Shown: piece by piece, positions 12,501 through 26,700 of the stretch
Layout: each line of letters opens with the position of its first letter
Position numbering within the stretch: the stretch's first letter is position 1
NCBI GenBank assembly: GCA_964059195.1
Contig: CAXKWD010000001.1
Coordinates: 219,798,484 to 219,862,483, forward strand
Direction of reading: 5' to 3'
DNA: 64,000 bases
Source of the DNA: Ectobius pallidus
Taxonomy: Eukaryota > Arthropoda > Insecta > Blattodea > Ectobiidae
Notes under the pieces: model-generated
The model's database searches: none
The model's input: only the letters and a program-made list of their open reading frames with translations
What the model was told of the DNA's origin: nothing
Translations under genes and position numbers: made by a program

Positions 12501-15500
12501 CCCAGAATTCCGAGAAGGCTAACCCTTTTGAAAATTTCGAAAAATGCGCCCAGAATTCCGAGAAGGCTAACCCCTTTGAAAATTTCGAAAAATGCGCCCA
12601 GAATTCCGAGAAGGCTAACCCCTTTCAAAATTTCGAGAAAATGCGCCCAGAATTCCGAGAAGGCTAACCCCTTTGGAAATTTCGAAAAATGCGCCCAGAA
12701 TTCCGCGAAGGCTAACCCCTTTGAAAATTTCGAAAAATGCGCCCAGAATTCCGAGAAGGGTAACCCCTTTGAAAATTTCGAAAAATGCGCCCAGAATTCC
12801 GAGAAGGGTAACCCCTTTGAAAATTTCGAAAAATGCGCCCAGAATTCCGAGAAGGCTAACCCCTTTGAAAATTTCGAAAAATGCGCCCAGAATTCCGAGA
12901 AGGCTAACCCCTTTGAAAATTTCGAAAAATGCGCCCAGAATTCCGAGAAGGCTAACCCCTTTGAAAATTTTGAAAAATCCGCCCAGAATTCCGAGAAGGC
13001 TAACCCCTTTGAAAATTTCGAAAAATGCCCCCAGAATTCCGAGAAGGCTAACCCCTTTGAAAATTTCGAAAAATGCGCCCAGAATTCCGATAAGGCTAAC
13101 CCCTTTGAAAATTTCGAAAAATGCGCCCAGAATTTCGAGAAGGCTAACCCCTTTGAAAATTTCGAAAAATGCGCCCAGAATTCCGAGAAGGCTAACCCCT
13201 TTGAAAATTTCGAAAAATGCGCCCAGAATTCCGAGAAGGCTAACCCCTTTGAAAATTTTGAAAAATCCGCCCAGAATTACGAGAAGGCTAACCCCTTTGA
13301 AAATTTCGAAAAATGCCCCCAGAATTCCGAGAAGGCTAACCACTTTGAAAATTTCGAAAAATGCGCCCAGAATTCCGAGAAGGCTAACCCTTTTGAAAAT
13401 TTCGAAAAATGCGCCCAGAATTCCGAGAAGGCTAACCCCTTTGAAAATTTCGAAAAATGCGCCCAGAATTCCGAGAAGGCTAACCCCTTTCAAAATTTCG
13501 AAAAATGCGCCCAGAATTCCGAGAAGGCTAACCCCTTTGGAAATTTCGAAAAATGCGCCCAGAATTCCGCGAAGGCTAACCCCTTTGAAAATTTCGAAAA
13601 ATGCGCCCAGAATTCCGAGAAGGCTAACCCCTTTGAAAATTTCGAAAAATGCGCCCAGAATTCCGAGAAGGGTAACCCCTTTGAAAATTTCGAAAAATGC
13701 GCCCAGAATTCCGAGAAGGCTAACCCCTTTGAAAATTTCGAAAAATGCGCCCAGAATTCCGAGAAGGCTAACCCCTTTGAAAATTTCGAAAAATCCGCCC
13801 AGAATTCCGAGGCTAACCCCTTTGAAAATTTTGAAAAATCCGCCCAGAATTCCGAGAAGGCTAACCCCTTTGAAGATTTCGAAAAATGCGCCCAGAATTC
13901 CGAGAAGGCTAACCCCTTTGGAAATTTCGAAAAATGCGCCCAGAATTCCGAGTAGGCTAACCCCTTTGAAAATTTCGAAAAATGCGCCCAGAATTCCGAG
14001 AAGGCCAACCCCTTTGAAAATTTCGAAAAATGCGCCCAGAATTCCGAGAAGGCTAACCCCTTTGAAAATTTCGAAAAATGCGCCCAGAATTCCGAGAAGG
14101 CTAACCCCTTTGAAAATTTCGAAAAATGCGCCCAGAATTCCGAGAAGGCTAACCCCTTTGAAAATTTCGAAAAATGCGCCCAGAATTCCGAGAAGGCTAA
14201 CCCTTTTGAAAATTTCGAAAAATACGCCCAGAATTCCGAGAAGGCTAACCCCTTTGAAAATTTCGAAAAATGCGCCCAGAATTCCGAGAAGGCTAACCCC
14301 TTTGAAAATTTCGAAAAATGCGCCCAGAATTCCGAGAAGGCTAACCCCTTTGGAAATTTCGAAAAATGCGCCCAGAATTCCGAGAAGGCTAACCCCTTTG
14401 AAAATTTCGAAAAATGCGCCCAGAATTCCGAGAAGGCTAACCCCTTTGAAAAAAATGAAAAAAACCGCCCAGAATTCCGAGAAGGCTAAACCCTTTGAAA
14501 ATTTCGAAAAATGCCCCCAGAATTCCGAGAAGGCTAACCCCTTTGAAAATTTCGAAAAATGCCCCCAGAATTCCGAGAAGGCTAACCCCTTTGAAAATTT
14601 CGAAAAATGCGCCCAGAATTCCGAGAAGGCTAACCCCTTTGAAAATTTCGAAAAATGCCCCCAGAATTCCGAGAAGGCTAACCCCTTTGAAAATTTCGAA
14701 AAATGCGCCCAGAATTCCGAGAAGGCTAACCCCTTTGAAAATTTTGAAAAATCCGCCCAGAATTCCGAGAAGGCTAAACCCTTTGAAAATTTCGAAAAAT
14801 GCCCCCAGAATTCCGAGAAGGCTAACCCCTTTGAAAATTTCGAAAAATGCGCCCAGAATTCCCAGAAGGCTAACCCCTTTGAAAATTTCGAAAAATGCGC
14901 CCAGAATTCCGAGAAGGCTAACCCCTTTGGAAATTTCGAAAAATGCGCCCTGAATTCCGAGAAGGCTAACCCCTTTGAAAATTTTGAAAAATGCGCCCAG
15001 AATTCCGAGAAGGCTAACCCCTTTGAAAATTTCGAAAAATGCCCCCAGAATTCCGAGAAGGCTAACCCCTTTGAAAATTTCGAAAAATGCCCCCAGAATT
15101 CCGAGAAGGCTAACCCCTTTGAAAATTTCGAAAAATGCGCCCAGAATTCCGAGAAGGCTAACCCCTTTGAAAATTTCGAAAAATGCGCCCAGAATTCCGA
15201 GAAGGCTAACCCCTTTGGAAATTTCGAAAAATGCGCCCAGAATTCCGAGAAGGCTAACCCCTTTGAAAATTTCGAAAAATGCGCCCAGAATTCCGAGAAG
15301 GCTAACCCCTTTGAAAATTTTGAAAAATCCGCCCAGAATTCCGAGAAGGCTAAACCCTTTGAAAATTTCGAAAAATGCCCCCAGAATTCCGAGAAGGCTA
15401 ACCCCTTTGAAAATTTCGAAAAATGCCCCCAGAATTCCGAGAAGGCTAACCCCTTTGAAAATTTCGAAAAATGCGCCCAGAATTCCGAGAAGGCTAACCC

Positions 15501-18500
15501 CTTTGAAAATTTCGAAAAATGCCCCCAGAATTCCGAGAAGGCTAACCCCTTTGAAAATTTCGAAAAATGCGCCCAGAATTCCGAGAAGGCTAACCCCTTT
15601 GAAAATTTTGAAAAATCCGCCCAGAATTCCGAGAAGGCTAAACCCTTTGAAAATTTCGAAAAATGCCCCCAGAATTCCGAGAAGGCTAACCCCTTTGAAA
15701 ATTTCGAAAAATGCGCCCAGAATTCCGAGAAGGCTAACCCCTTTGAAAATTTCGAAAAATGCGCCCAGAATTCCGAGAAGGCTAACCCCTTTGGAAATTT
15801 CGAAAAATGCGCCCTGAATTCCGAGAAGGCTAACCCCTTTGAAAATTTTGAAAAATGCGCCCAGAATTCCGAGAAGGCTAACCCCTTTGAAAATTTCGAA
15901 AAATGCCCCCAGAATTCCGAGAAGGCTAACCCCTTTGAAAATTTCGAAAAATGCGCCCAGAATTCCGAGAAGGCTAACCCCTTTGAAAATTTCGAAAAAT
16001 GCGCCCAGAATTCCGAGAAGGCTAACCCCTTTGAAAATTTCGAAAAATGCGCCCAGAATTCCGAGAAAGCTAACCCCTTTAAAAATTTCGAAAAATGCGC
16101 CCAGAATTCCGAGAAGGCTAACCACTTTGAAAATTTCGAAAAATGCGCCCAGAATTCCGAGAAGGCTAACCCCTTTGAAAATTTCGAAAAATGCGCCCAG
16201 AATTCCGAGAAGGCTAACCCCTTTGAAAATTTCGAAAAATGCGCCCAGAATTCCGAGAAGGCTAACCCCTTTGAAAATTTTGAAAAATCCGCCCAGAATT
16301 CCGAGAAGGCTAACCCCTTTGAAAATTTCGAAAAATGCCCCCAGAATTCCGAGAACTCTAACCCCTTTGAAAATTTCGAAAAATGCGCCCAGAATTCCGA
16401 GAAGGCTAACCCCTTTGAAAATTTCGAAAAATCCGCCCAGAATTCCGAGAAGGCTAACCCCTTTGAAAATTTCGAAAAATGCCCCCAGAATTCCGAGAAG
16501 GCTAACCCCTTTGAAAATTTCGAAAAATGCGCCCAGAATTCCGATAAGGCTAACCCCTTTGAAAATTTCGAAAAATGCACCCAGAATTTCGAGAAGGCTA
16601 ACCCCTTTGAAAATTTCGAAAAATGCGCCCAGAATTCCGAGAAGGCTAACCCCTTTGAAAATTTCGAAAAATGCGCCCAGAATTCCGAGAAGGCTAACCC
16701 CTTTGAAAATTTTGAAAAATCCGCCCAGAATTACGAGAAGGCTAACCCCTTTGAAAATTTCGAAAAATGCCCCCAGAATTCCGAGAAGGCTAACCACTTT
16801 GAAAATTTCGAAAAATGCGCCCAGAATTCCGAGAAGGCTAACCCTTTTGAAAATTTCGAAAAATGCGCCCAGAATTCCGAGAAGGCTAACCCCTTTGAAA
16901 ATTTCGAAAAATGCGCCCAGAATTCCGAGAAGGCTAACCCCTTTGAAAATTTCGAAAAATGCGCCCAGAATTCCGAGAAGGCTAACCCCTTTGAAAATTT
17001 CGAAAAATGCGCCCAGAATTCCGAGAAGGGTAACCCCTTTGAAAATTTCGAAAAATGCGCCCAGAATTCCGAGAAGGCTAACCCCTTTGAAAATTTCGAA
17101 AAATGCGCCCAGAATTCCGAGAAGGCTAACCCTTTTGAAAATTTCGAAAAATGCGCCCAGAATTCCGAGAAGGCTAACCCCTTTGAAAATTTCGAAAAAT
17201 GCGCCCAGAATTCCGAGAAGGCTAACCCCTTTGAAAATTTTGAAAAATCCGCCCAGAATTCCGAGAAGGCTAACCCCTTTGAAAATTTCGAAAAATGCCC
17301 CCAGAATTCCGAGAAGGCTAACCCCTTTGAAAATTTCGAAAAATGCGCCCAGAATTCCGATAAGGCTAACCCCTTTGAAAATTTCGAAAAATGCGCCCAG
17401 AATTTCGAGAAGGCTAACCCCTTTGAAAATTTCGAAAAATGCGCCCAGAATTCCGAGAAGGCTAACCCCTTTGAAAATTTCGAAAAATGCGCCCAGAATT
17501 CCGAGAAGGCTAAACCCTTTGAAAATTTCGAAAAATCCGCCCAGAATTACGAGAAGGCTAACCCCTTTGAAAATTTCGAAAAATGCCCCCAGAATTCCGA
17601 GAAGGCTAACCACTTTGAAAATTTCGAAAAATGCGCCCAGAATTCCGAGAAGGCTAACCCTTTTGAAAATTTCGAAAAATGCGCCCAGAATTCCGAGAAG
17701 GCTAACCCCTTTGAAAATTTCGAAAAATGCGCCCAGAATTCCGAGAAGGCTAACCCCTTTCAAAATTTCGAAAAATGCGCCCAGAATTCCGAGAAGGCTA
17801 ACCCCTTTGGAAATTTCGAAAAATGCGCCCAGAATTCCGCGAAGGCTAACCCCTTTGAAAATTTCGAAAAATGCGCCCAGAATTCCGAGAAGGCTAACCC
17901 CTTTGAATATTTCGAAAAATGCGCCCAGAATTCCGAGAAGGGTAACCCCTTTGAAAATTTCGAAAAATGCACCCAGAATTCCGAGAAGGCTAACCCCTTT
18001 GAAAATTTCGAAAAATGCGCCCAGAATTCCGAGAAGGCTAACCCCTTTGAAAATTTCGAAAAATGCGCCCAGAATTCCGAGAAGGCTAACCCCTTTGAAA
18101 ATTTCGAAAAATGCGCCCAGAATTCCGAGAAGGCTAACCCGTTTGAAAATTTCGAAAAATGCGCCCAGAATTCCGAGAAGGCTAACCCCTTTGAAAATTT
18201 TGAAAAATCCGCCCAGAATTCCGAGAAGGCTAACCCCTTTGAAAATTTCGAAAAATGCCCCCAGAATTCCGAGAAGGCTAACCCCTTTGAAAATTTCGAA
18301 AAATGCGCCCAGAATTCCGATAAGGCTAACCCCTTTGAAAATTTCGAAAAATGCGCCCAGAATTTCGAGAAGGCTAACCCCTTTGAAAATTTCGAAAAAT
18401 GCGCCCAGAATTCCGAGAAGGCTAACCCCTTTGAAAATTTCGAAAAATGCGCCCAGAATTCCGAGAAAGCTAACCCCTTTAAAAATTTCGAAAAATGCGC

Positions 18501-21500
18501 CCAGAATTCCGAGAAGGCTAACCACTTTGAAAATTTCGAAAAATGCGCCCAGAATTCCGAGAAGGCTAACCCCTTTGAAAATTTCGAAAAATGCGCCCAG
18601 AATTCCGAGAAGGCTAACCCCTTTGAAAATTTCGAAAAATGCGCCCAGAATTCCGAGAAGGCTAACCCCTTTGAAAATTTCGAAAAATGCGCCCAGAATT
18701 CCGAGAAGGCTAACCCCTTTGAAAATTTTGAAAAATCCGCCCAGAATTCCGAGAAGGCTAACCCCTTTGAAAATTTCGAAAAATGCCCCCAGAATTCCGA
18801 GAAGGCTAACCCCTTTGAAAATTTCGAAAAATGCGCCCAAAATTCCGATAAGGCTAACCCCTTTGAAAATTTCGAAAAATGCACCCAGAATTTCGAGAAG
18901 GCTAACCCCTTTGAAAATTACGAAAAATGCGCCCAGAATTCCGAGAAGGCTAACCCCTTTGAAAATTTCGAAAAATGCGCCCAGAATTCCGAGAAGGCTA
19001 ACCCCTTTGAAAATTTTGAAAAATCCGCCCAGAATTACGAGAAGGCTAACCCCTTTGAAAATTTCGAAAAATGCCCCCAGAATTCCGAGAAGGCTAACCA
19101 CTTTGAAAATTTCGAAAAATGCGCCCAGAATTCCGAGAAGGCTAACCCTTTTGAAAATTTCGAAAAATGCGCCCAGAATTCCGAGAAGGCTAACCCCTTT
19201 GAAAATTTCGAAAAATGCGCCCAGAATTCCGAGAAGGCTAACCCCTTTCGAAATTTCGAAAAATGCGCCCAGAATTCCGAGAAGGCTAACCCCTTTGGAA
19301 ATTTCGAAAAATGCGCCCAGAATTCCGCGAAGGCTAACCCCTTTGAAAATTTCGAAAAATGCGCCCAGAATTCCGAGAAGGCTAACCCCTTTGAAAATTT
19401 CGAAAAATGCGCCCAGAATTCCGAGAAGGGTAACCCCTTTGAAAATTTCGAAAAATGCGCCCAGAATTCCGAGAAGGCTAACCCCTTTGAAAATTTCGAA
19501 AAATGCGCCCAGAATTCCGAGAAGGCTAACCCCTTTGAAAATTTCGAAAAATGCGCCCAGAATTCCGAGAAGGCTAACCCCTTTGAAAATTTCGAAAAAT
19601 GCGCCCAGAATTCCGAGAAGGCTAACCCCTTTGAAAATTTTGAAAAATCCGCCCAGAATTCCGAGAAGGCTAACCCCTTTGAAAATTTCGAAAAATGCCC
19701 CCAGAATTCCGAGAAGGCTAACCCCTTTGAAAATTTCGAAAAATGCGCCCAGAATTCCGATAAGGCTAACCCCTTTGAAAATTTCGAAAAATGCGCCCAG
19801 AATTTCGAGAAGGCTAACCCCTTTGAAAATTTCGAAAAATGCGCCCAGAATTCCGAGGAGGCTAACCCCTTTGAAAATTTCGAAAAATGCGCCCAGAATT
19901 CCGAGGAGGCTAACCCCTTTGAAAATTTTGAAAAATCCGCCCAGAATTACGAGAAGGCTAACCCCTTTGAAAATTTCGAAAAATGCCCCCAGAATTCCGA
20001 GAAGGCTAACCACTTTGAAAATTTCGAAAAATGCGCCCAGAATTCCGAGAAGGCTAACCCTTTTGAAAATTTCGAAAAATGCGCCCAGAATTCCGAGAAG
20101 GCTAACCCCTTTGAAAATTTCGAAAAATGCGCCCAGAATTCCGAGAAGGCTAACCCCTTTCAAAATTTCGAAAAATGCGCCCAGAATTCCGAGAAGGCTA
20201 ACCCCTTTGGAAATTTCGAAAAATGCGCCCAGAATTCCGCGAAGGCTAACCCCTTTGAAAATTTCGAAAAATGCGCCCAGAATTCCGAGAAGGCTAACCC
20301 CTTTGGAAATTTCGAAAAATGCGCCCAGAATTCCGAGAAGGGTAACCCCTTTGAAAATTTCGAAAAATGCGCCCAGAATTCCGAGAAGGCTAACCCCTTT
20401 GAAAATTTCGAAAAATGCGCCCAGAATTCCGAGAAGGCTAACCCCTTTGAAAATTTCGAAAAATGCGCCCAGAATTCCGAGAAGGCTAACCCCTTTGAAA
20501 ATTTCGAAAAATGCGCCCAGAATTCCGAGAAGGCTAACCCTTTTGAAAATTTCGAAAAATGCGCCCAGAATTCCGAGAAGGCTAACCCCTTTGAAAATTT
20601 CGAAAAATGCGCCCAGAATTCCGAGAAGGCTAACCCCTTTGGAAATTTCGAAAAATGCGCCCAGAATTCCGAGAAGGCTAACCCCTTTGAAAATTTCGAA
20701 AAATGCGCCCAGAATTCCGAGAAGGCTAACCCCTTTGAAAATTTCGAAAAATGCGCCCAGAATTCCGAGAAGGCTAACCCCTTTGAAAATTTCGAAAAAT
20801 GCGCCCAGAATTCCGAGAAGGCTAACCCCTTTGAAAATTTCGAAAAATGCGCCCAGAATTCCGAGAAGGCTAACCCCTTTGGAAATTTCGAAAAATGCGC
20901 CCAGAATTCCGAGAAGGCTAACCCCTTTGAAAATTTCGAAAAATGCGCCCAGAATTCCGAGAAAGCTAACCCCTTTGAAAATTTCGAAAAATGCGCCCAG
21001 AATTCCGAGAAGGCTAACCCCTTTGAAAATTTCGAAAAATGCGCCCAGAATTCCGAGAAAGCTAACCCCTTTGAAAATTTCGAAAAATGCGCCCAGAATT
21101 CCGAGAAGGCTAACCCCTTTGAAAATTTCGAAAAATGCGCCCAGAATTCCGAGAAGGCTAACCCCTTTGAAAATTTTGAAAAATCCGCCCAGAATTCCGA
21201 GAAGGCTAACCCCTTTGAAAATTTCGAAAAATGCCCCCAGAATTCCGAGAAGGCTAACCCCTTTGAAAATTTCGAAAAATGCGCCCAGAATTCCGATAAG
21301 GCTAACCCCTTTGAAAATTTCGAAAAATGCGCCCAGAATTTCGAGATGGCTAACCCCTTTGAAAATTTCGAAAAATGCGCCCAGAATTCCGAGGCTAACC
21401 CCTTTGGAAATTTTGAAAAATCCGCCCAGAATTACGAGAAGGCTAACCCCTTTGAAAATTTCGAAAAATGCCCCCAGAATTCCGAGAAGGCTAACCACTT

Positions 21501-24180
21501 TGAAAATTTCGAAAAATGCGCCCAGAATTCCGAGAAGGCTAACCCTTTTGAAAATTTCGAAAAATGCGCCCAGAATTCCGAGAAGGCTAACCCCTTTGAA
21601 AATTTCGAAAAATGCGCCCAGAATTCCGAGAAGGCTAACCCCTTTCAAAATTTCGAAAAATGCGCCCAGAATTCCGAGAAGGCTAACCCCTTTGGAAATT
21701 TCGAAAAATGCGCCCAGAATTCCGCGAAGGCTAACCCCTTTGAAAATTTCGAAAAATGCGCCCAGAATTCCGAGAAGGCTAACCCCTTTGAAAATTTCGA
21801 AAAATGCGCCCAGAATTCCGAGAAGGGTAACCCCTTTGAAAATTTCGAAAAATGCGCCCAGAATTCCGAGAAGGCTAACCCCTTTGAAAATTTCGAAAAA
21901 TGCGCCCAGAATTCCGAGAAGGCTAACCCCTTTGAAAATTTCGAAAAATGCGCCCAGAATTCCGAGAATGCTAACCCCTTTGAAAATTTCGAAAAATGCG
22001 CCCAGAATTCCGAGAAGGCTAACCCTTTTGAAAATTTCGAAAAATACGCCCAGAATTCCGAGAAGGCTAACCCCTTTGAAAATTTCGAAAAATGCGCCCA
22101 GAATTCCGAGAAGGCTAACCCCTTTGAAAATTTCGAAAAATGCGCCCAGAATTCCGAGAAGGCTAACCCCTTTGGAAATTTCGAAAAATGCGCCCAGAAT
22201 TCCGAGAAGGCTAACCCCTTTGAAAATTTCGAAAAATGCGCCCAGAATTCCGAGAAGGCTAACCCCTTTGAAAATTTCGAAAAATGCGCCCAGAATTCCG
22301 AGAAGGCTAACCCCTTTGAAAATTTCGAAAAATGCGACCAGAATTCCGAGAAGGCTAACCCCTTTGAAAATTTCGAAAAATGCGCCCAGAATTCCGAGAA
22401 GGCTAACCCCTTTGGAAATTTCGAAAAATGCGCCCAGAATTCCGAGAAGGCTAACCCCTTTGAAAATTTCGAAAAATGCGCCCAGAATTCCGAGAAAGCT
22501 AACCCCTTTGAAAATTTCGAAAAATGCGCCCAGAATTCCGAGAAGGCTAACCCCTTTGAAAATTTCGAAAAATGCGCCCAGAATTCCGAGAAAGCTAACC
22601 CCTTTGAAAATTTCGAAAAATGCGCCCAGAATTCCGAGAAGGCTAACCCCTTTGAAAATTTCGAAAAATGCGCCCAGAATTCCGAGAAGGCTAACCCCTT
22701 TGGAAATTTCGAAAAATGCGCCCAGAATTCCGAGAAGCCTAACCCCTTTGAAAATTTCGAAAAATGCGCCCAGAATTCCGAGAAGGCTAACCCCTTTGAA
22801 AATTTTGAAAAATCCGCCCAGAATTCCGAGAAGGCTAACCCCTTTGAAAATTTCGAAAAATGCGCCCAGAATTCCGAGAAGGCTAACCCCTTTGAAAATT
22901 TCGAAAAATGCGCCCAGAATTCCGAGAAGGCTAACCCCTTTAGAAATTTCGAAAAATGCGCCCTGAATTCCGAGAATGCTAACCCCTTTGAAAATTTTGA
23001 AAAATGCGCCCAGAATTCCGAGAAGGCTAACCCCTTTGAAAATTTCGAAAAATGCCCCCAGAATTCCGAGAAGGCTAACCCCTTTGAAAATTTCGAAAAA
23101 TGCGCCCAGAATTCCGAGAAGGCTAACCCCTTTGAAAATTTCGAAAAATGCGCCCAGAATTCCGAGAAGGCTAACCCCTTTGAAAATTTCGAAAAATGCG
23201 CCCAGAATTCCGAGAAAGCTAACCCCTTTAAAAATTTCGAAAAATGCGCCCAGAATTCCGAGAAGGCTAACCACTTTGAAAATTTCGAAAAATGCGCCCA
23301 GAATTCCGAGAAGGCTAACCCCTTTGAAAATTTCGAAAAATGCGCCCAGAATTCCGAGAAGGCTAACCCCTTTGAAAATTTCGAAAAATGCGCCCAGAAT
23401 TCCGAGAAGGCTAACCCCTTTGAAAATTTTGAAAAATCCGCCCAGAATTCCGAGAAGGCTAACCCCTTTGAAAATTTCGAAAAATGCCCCCAGAATTCCG
23501 AGAACTCTAACCCCTTTGAAAATTTCGAAAAATGCACCCAGAATTCCGAGAAGGCTAACCCTTTTGAAAATTTCGAAAAATGCGCCCAGAATTCCGAGAA
23601 GGCTAACCCCTTTGAAAATTTCGAAAAATGCGCCCAGAATTCCGAGAAGGCTAACCCCTTTCAAAATTTCGAAAAATGCGCCCAGAATTCCGAGAAGGCT
23701 AACCCCTTTGGAAATTTCGAAAAATGCGCCCAGAATTCCGCGAAGGCTAACCCCTTTGAAAATTTCGAAAAATGCGCCCAGAATTCTGAGAAGGCTAACC
23801 CCTTTGAAGATTTCGAAAAATGCGCCCAGAATTCCGAGAAGGGTAACCCCTTTGAAAATTTCGAAAAATGCGCCCAGAATTCCGAGAAGGCTAACCCCTT
23901 TGAAAATTTCGAAAATGCCCCCAGAATTCCCAGAAGGCTAACCCCTTTGAAAATTTCGAAAAATGCCCCCAGAATTCCGAGAAGGCTAACCCCTTTGAAA
24001 ATTTCGAACTATGCGCCCAGAGTTCCGAGAAGGCTAACCCCTTTGAAAATTTCGAAAAATGCGCCCAGAATTCCGAGAAGGCTAACCCCTTTGAAAATTT
24101 CGAAAAATGCGCCCAGAATTCCGAGAAGTCTAACCCCTATGAGAAATTCGAAAAATGCGCCCAGAATTCCGAGAAGGCTA
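9508..24180 (-). repeat. 48-bp satellite array, inverted block with higher-order repeats
   Basis: About 305 copies of the same unit, now read as CCCTTTGAAAATTTCG... on the plus strand. Variant markers recur in a fixed order: TCCGCCC, then TGCCCCCAG, then CCGATAAGG, then AATTTCGAG, then AATTACGAG, then CCACTTTG, then TTTCAAAAT, then CCGCGAAGG, then GAAGGGTAAC. The CCGATAAGG marker (position of GATAAG) occurs at 9920, 12272, 13089, 16543, 17359, 18319, 18847, 19759 and 21295. Spacings are 17, 20, 11, 19 or 32 units, which is the signature of higher-order block amplification. Rare indels include an extra base near 12636, a 6-bp loss near 13810 and a divergent A-rich unit near 14450. Frames of 3,841 codons (+) and 3,075 codons (-) overlap here, and neither is accepted as a gene. 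Confidence 0.97.
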
Positions 24181-26700
24181 ACCCCTTTGAATATTTAGAA
24201 AATGCGCCCAGTATTCCGAGAATTGAATATTTCGAAAAATGAGCTCAGAATTCCGAGAAGGCTAACCGCTTTGAAAATTTCTAAAAATGCCCCCAGAATT
24301 CCGAGAAGGCTAACCCCTTTGAAAATTTCGAAAAATGCGCCCAAAATTCCGAGAAGTCTAACCCCTTTGAAAATTTCGAAAAATGCGCCCAGAATTCCGA
24401 GAAGGCTAACCCCTTTGAAAATTTCGAAAATGCCCCCAGAATTCCCAGAAGGCTAACCCCTTTGAAAATTTCGAAAAATGCCCCCAGAATTCCGAGAAGG
24501 CTAACCCCTTTGAAAATTTCGAACTATGCGCCCAGAATTCCGAGAAGGCTAACCCCTGTGAAAATTTCGAAAAATGTGCCCAGAATTCCGAGAAGGCTAA
24601 CCCCTTTGAAAATTTCGAAAAATGCGCCCAGAATTCCGAGAAGTCTAACCCATATGAGAAATTCGAAAAATGCGCCCAGAATTCCGAGAAGGCTAACCCC
24701 TTTGAATATTTTGAAAATGCGCCCAGAATTCCGAGGAGGCTAACCCCTTTGAAAATTTCGAAAAATGCGCCCAGAATTCCGAGGAGGCTAACCCCTTTGA
24801 AAATTTCGAAAAATGCGCCCAGAATTCCGAGAAGGCTAACCCCTTTGAAAATTTCGAAAATGCGCCCAGAATTCCGAGAATTGAATATTTCGAAAAATGA
24901 GCTCAGAATTCCGAGAAGGCTAACCGCTTTGAAAATTTCGAAAAATGCCCCCAGAATTCCGAGAAGGCTAACCCCTTTGAAAATTTCGAAAAATGCGCCC
25001 AAAATTCCGAGAAGGCTAACCCCTTTGAAAATTTCGAAAAATGCGCCCAAAATTCCGAGAAGTCTAACCCCTTTGAAAATTTTGAAAAATGCGCACAGAA
25101 TTCCGAGAAGGCTAACCCCTTTGAAAATTTCGAAAAATGCGCCCAGAATTCCGAGAAGGCTAACCCCTTTGAAAATTTCGAAAAATGCGCCCAGAATTCC
25201 GAGAAGTCTAACCCCTATGAGAAATTCGAAAAATGCGCCCAGAATTCCGAGAAGGCTAACCCCTTTGAATATTTCGAAAATGCGCCCAGAATTCCGAGAA
25301 TTGAATATTTCGAAAAATGAGCTCAGAATTCCGAGAAGGCTAACCGCTTTGAAAATTTCGAAAAATGCCCCCAGAATTCCGAGAAGGCTAACCCCTTTGA
25401 AAATTTCGAAAAATGCGCCCAAAATTCCGAGAAGTCTAACCCCTTTGAAAATTTCGAAAATGCCCCCAGAATTCCCAGAAGGCTAACCCCTTTGAAAATT
25501 TCGAAAAATGCCCCCAGAATTCCGAGAAGGCTAACCCCTTTGAAAATTTCGAACTATGCGCCCAGAATTCCGAGAAGGCTAACCCCTGTGAAAATTTCGA
25601 AAAATGTGCCCAGAATTCCGAGAAGGCTAACCCCTTTGAAAATTTCGAAAAATGCGCCCAGAATTCCGAGAAGGCTAACCCCTTTGGAAATTTCGAAAAA
25701 TGCGCCCAGAATTCCGAGAAGGCTAACCCCTTTGAAAATTTCGAAAAATGCGCCCAGAATTCTGAGAAGGCTAACCCCTTTGAAAATTTCGAAAAATGCG
25801 CCCAGAATTCCGAGAAGGCTAACCCCTTTGAAAAATTCGTAAAATGCGCCCAGAAATCCGAGAAGGCTAACCACTTTGAAAATTTCGAAAAATGCGCCCA
25901 AAATTCCGAGAAGGCTAACCCCTTTGAAAATTTCGAAAAATGCGCCAAGAATTCCGAGAAGGCTAACCCCTTTGAAAATTTCGAACTATGCGCCCAGAAT
26001 TCCGAGAAGGCTAACCCCTTTGAAAATTTCGAAAAATGCGCCCAAAATTCCGAGAAGGCTAACCCCTTTGAAAATTTCGAAAAATGCGCCCAGAATTCCG
26101 AGAAGGCTAACCCCTTTGAAAATTTCGAAAAATGCGCCCAGAATTCCGAGTAGGCTAACCCCTTTGAAAATTTCGAAAAATGCGCCCAGAATTCCGAGAA
26201 AGCTAACCCCTTTAAAAATTTCGAATAATGCGCATAGAATTCCGAGAAGGCTAACCCCTTTGAAGATTTCGAAAAATGCGCCCAGAATTCCGAGAAGGCT
26301 AACCCCTTTGAAAATTTCGAAAAACGCGCCCAGAATTCCGAGAAGGCTAACCCCTTTGAAAATTTCGAAAAACGCGCCCAGAATTCCGAGAAATCTTGAA
26401 AATTTCGAAAAATGCGCCCAGAAATCCGAGAAGTCTAACCCCTTTGAAAATTTCGAAAAATGCGCCCAGAATACCGAGAAGGCTAACCCCTTTGAAAATT
26501 TCGAAAAATGCGCCCAGAATTCCGAGGAGGCTAACCCGTTTGAAAATTTCGAAAAATGCGCCCAGAAATCCGAGAAGTCTAACCCCTTTGAAAATTTCGA
26601 AAAATGCGCCCAGAATACCGAGAAGACTAACCCCTTTGAATATTTCGAAAAATGAGCCCAGAATTCCGAGAAGGCTAACCGCTTTGAAAATTTCGAAAAA
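24181..26700 (-). repeat. 48-bp satellite array, diverged zone
   Basis: The same unit with more substitutions and length changes. Shortened units with CCGAGAATTGAATATTTCG occur at about 24216, 24873 and 25293. Other variants are CGAACTATGCG, TATGAGAAATTCG, CAGAAATCCGAG and a fused CCGAGAAATCTTGAAAAT near 26387. These mark blocks that were copied together. Greater divergence toward an array edge is expected where homogenisation is weak. Confidence 0.93.
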
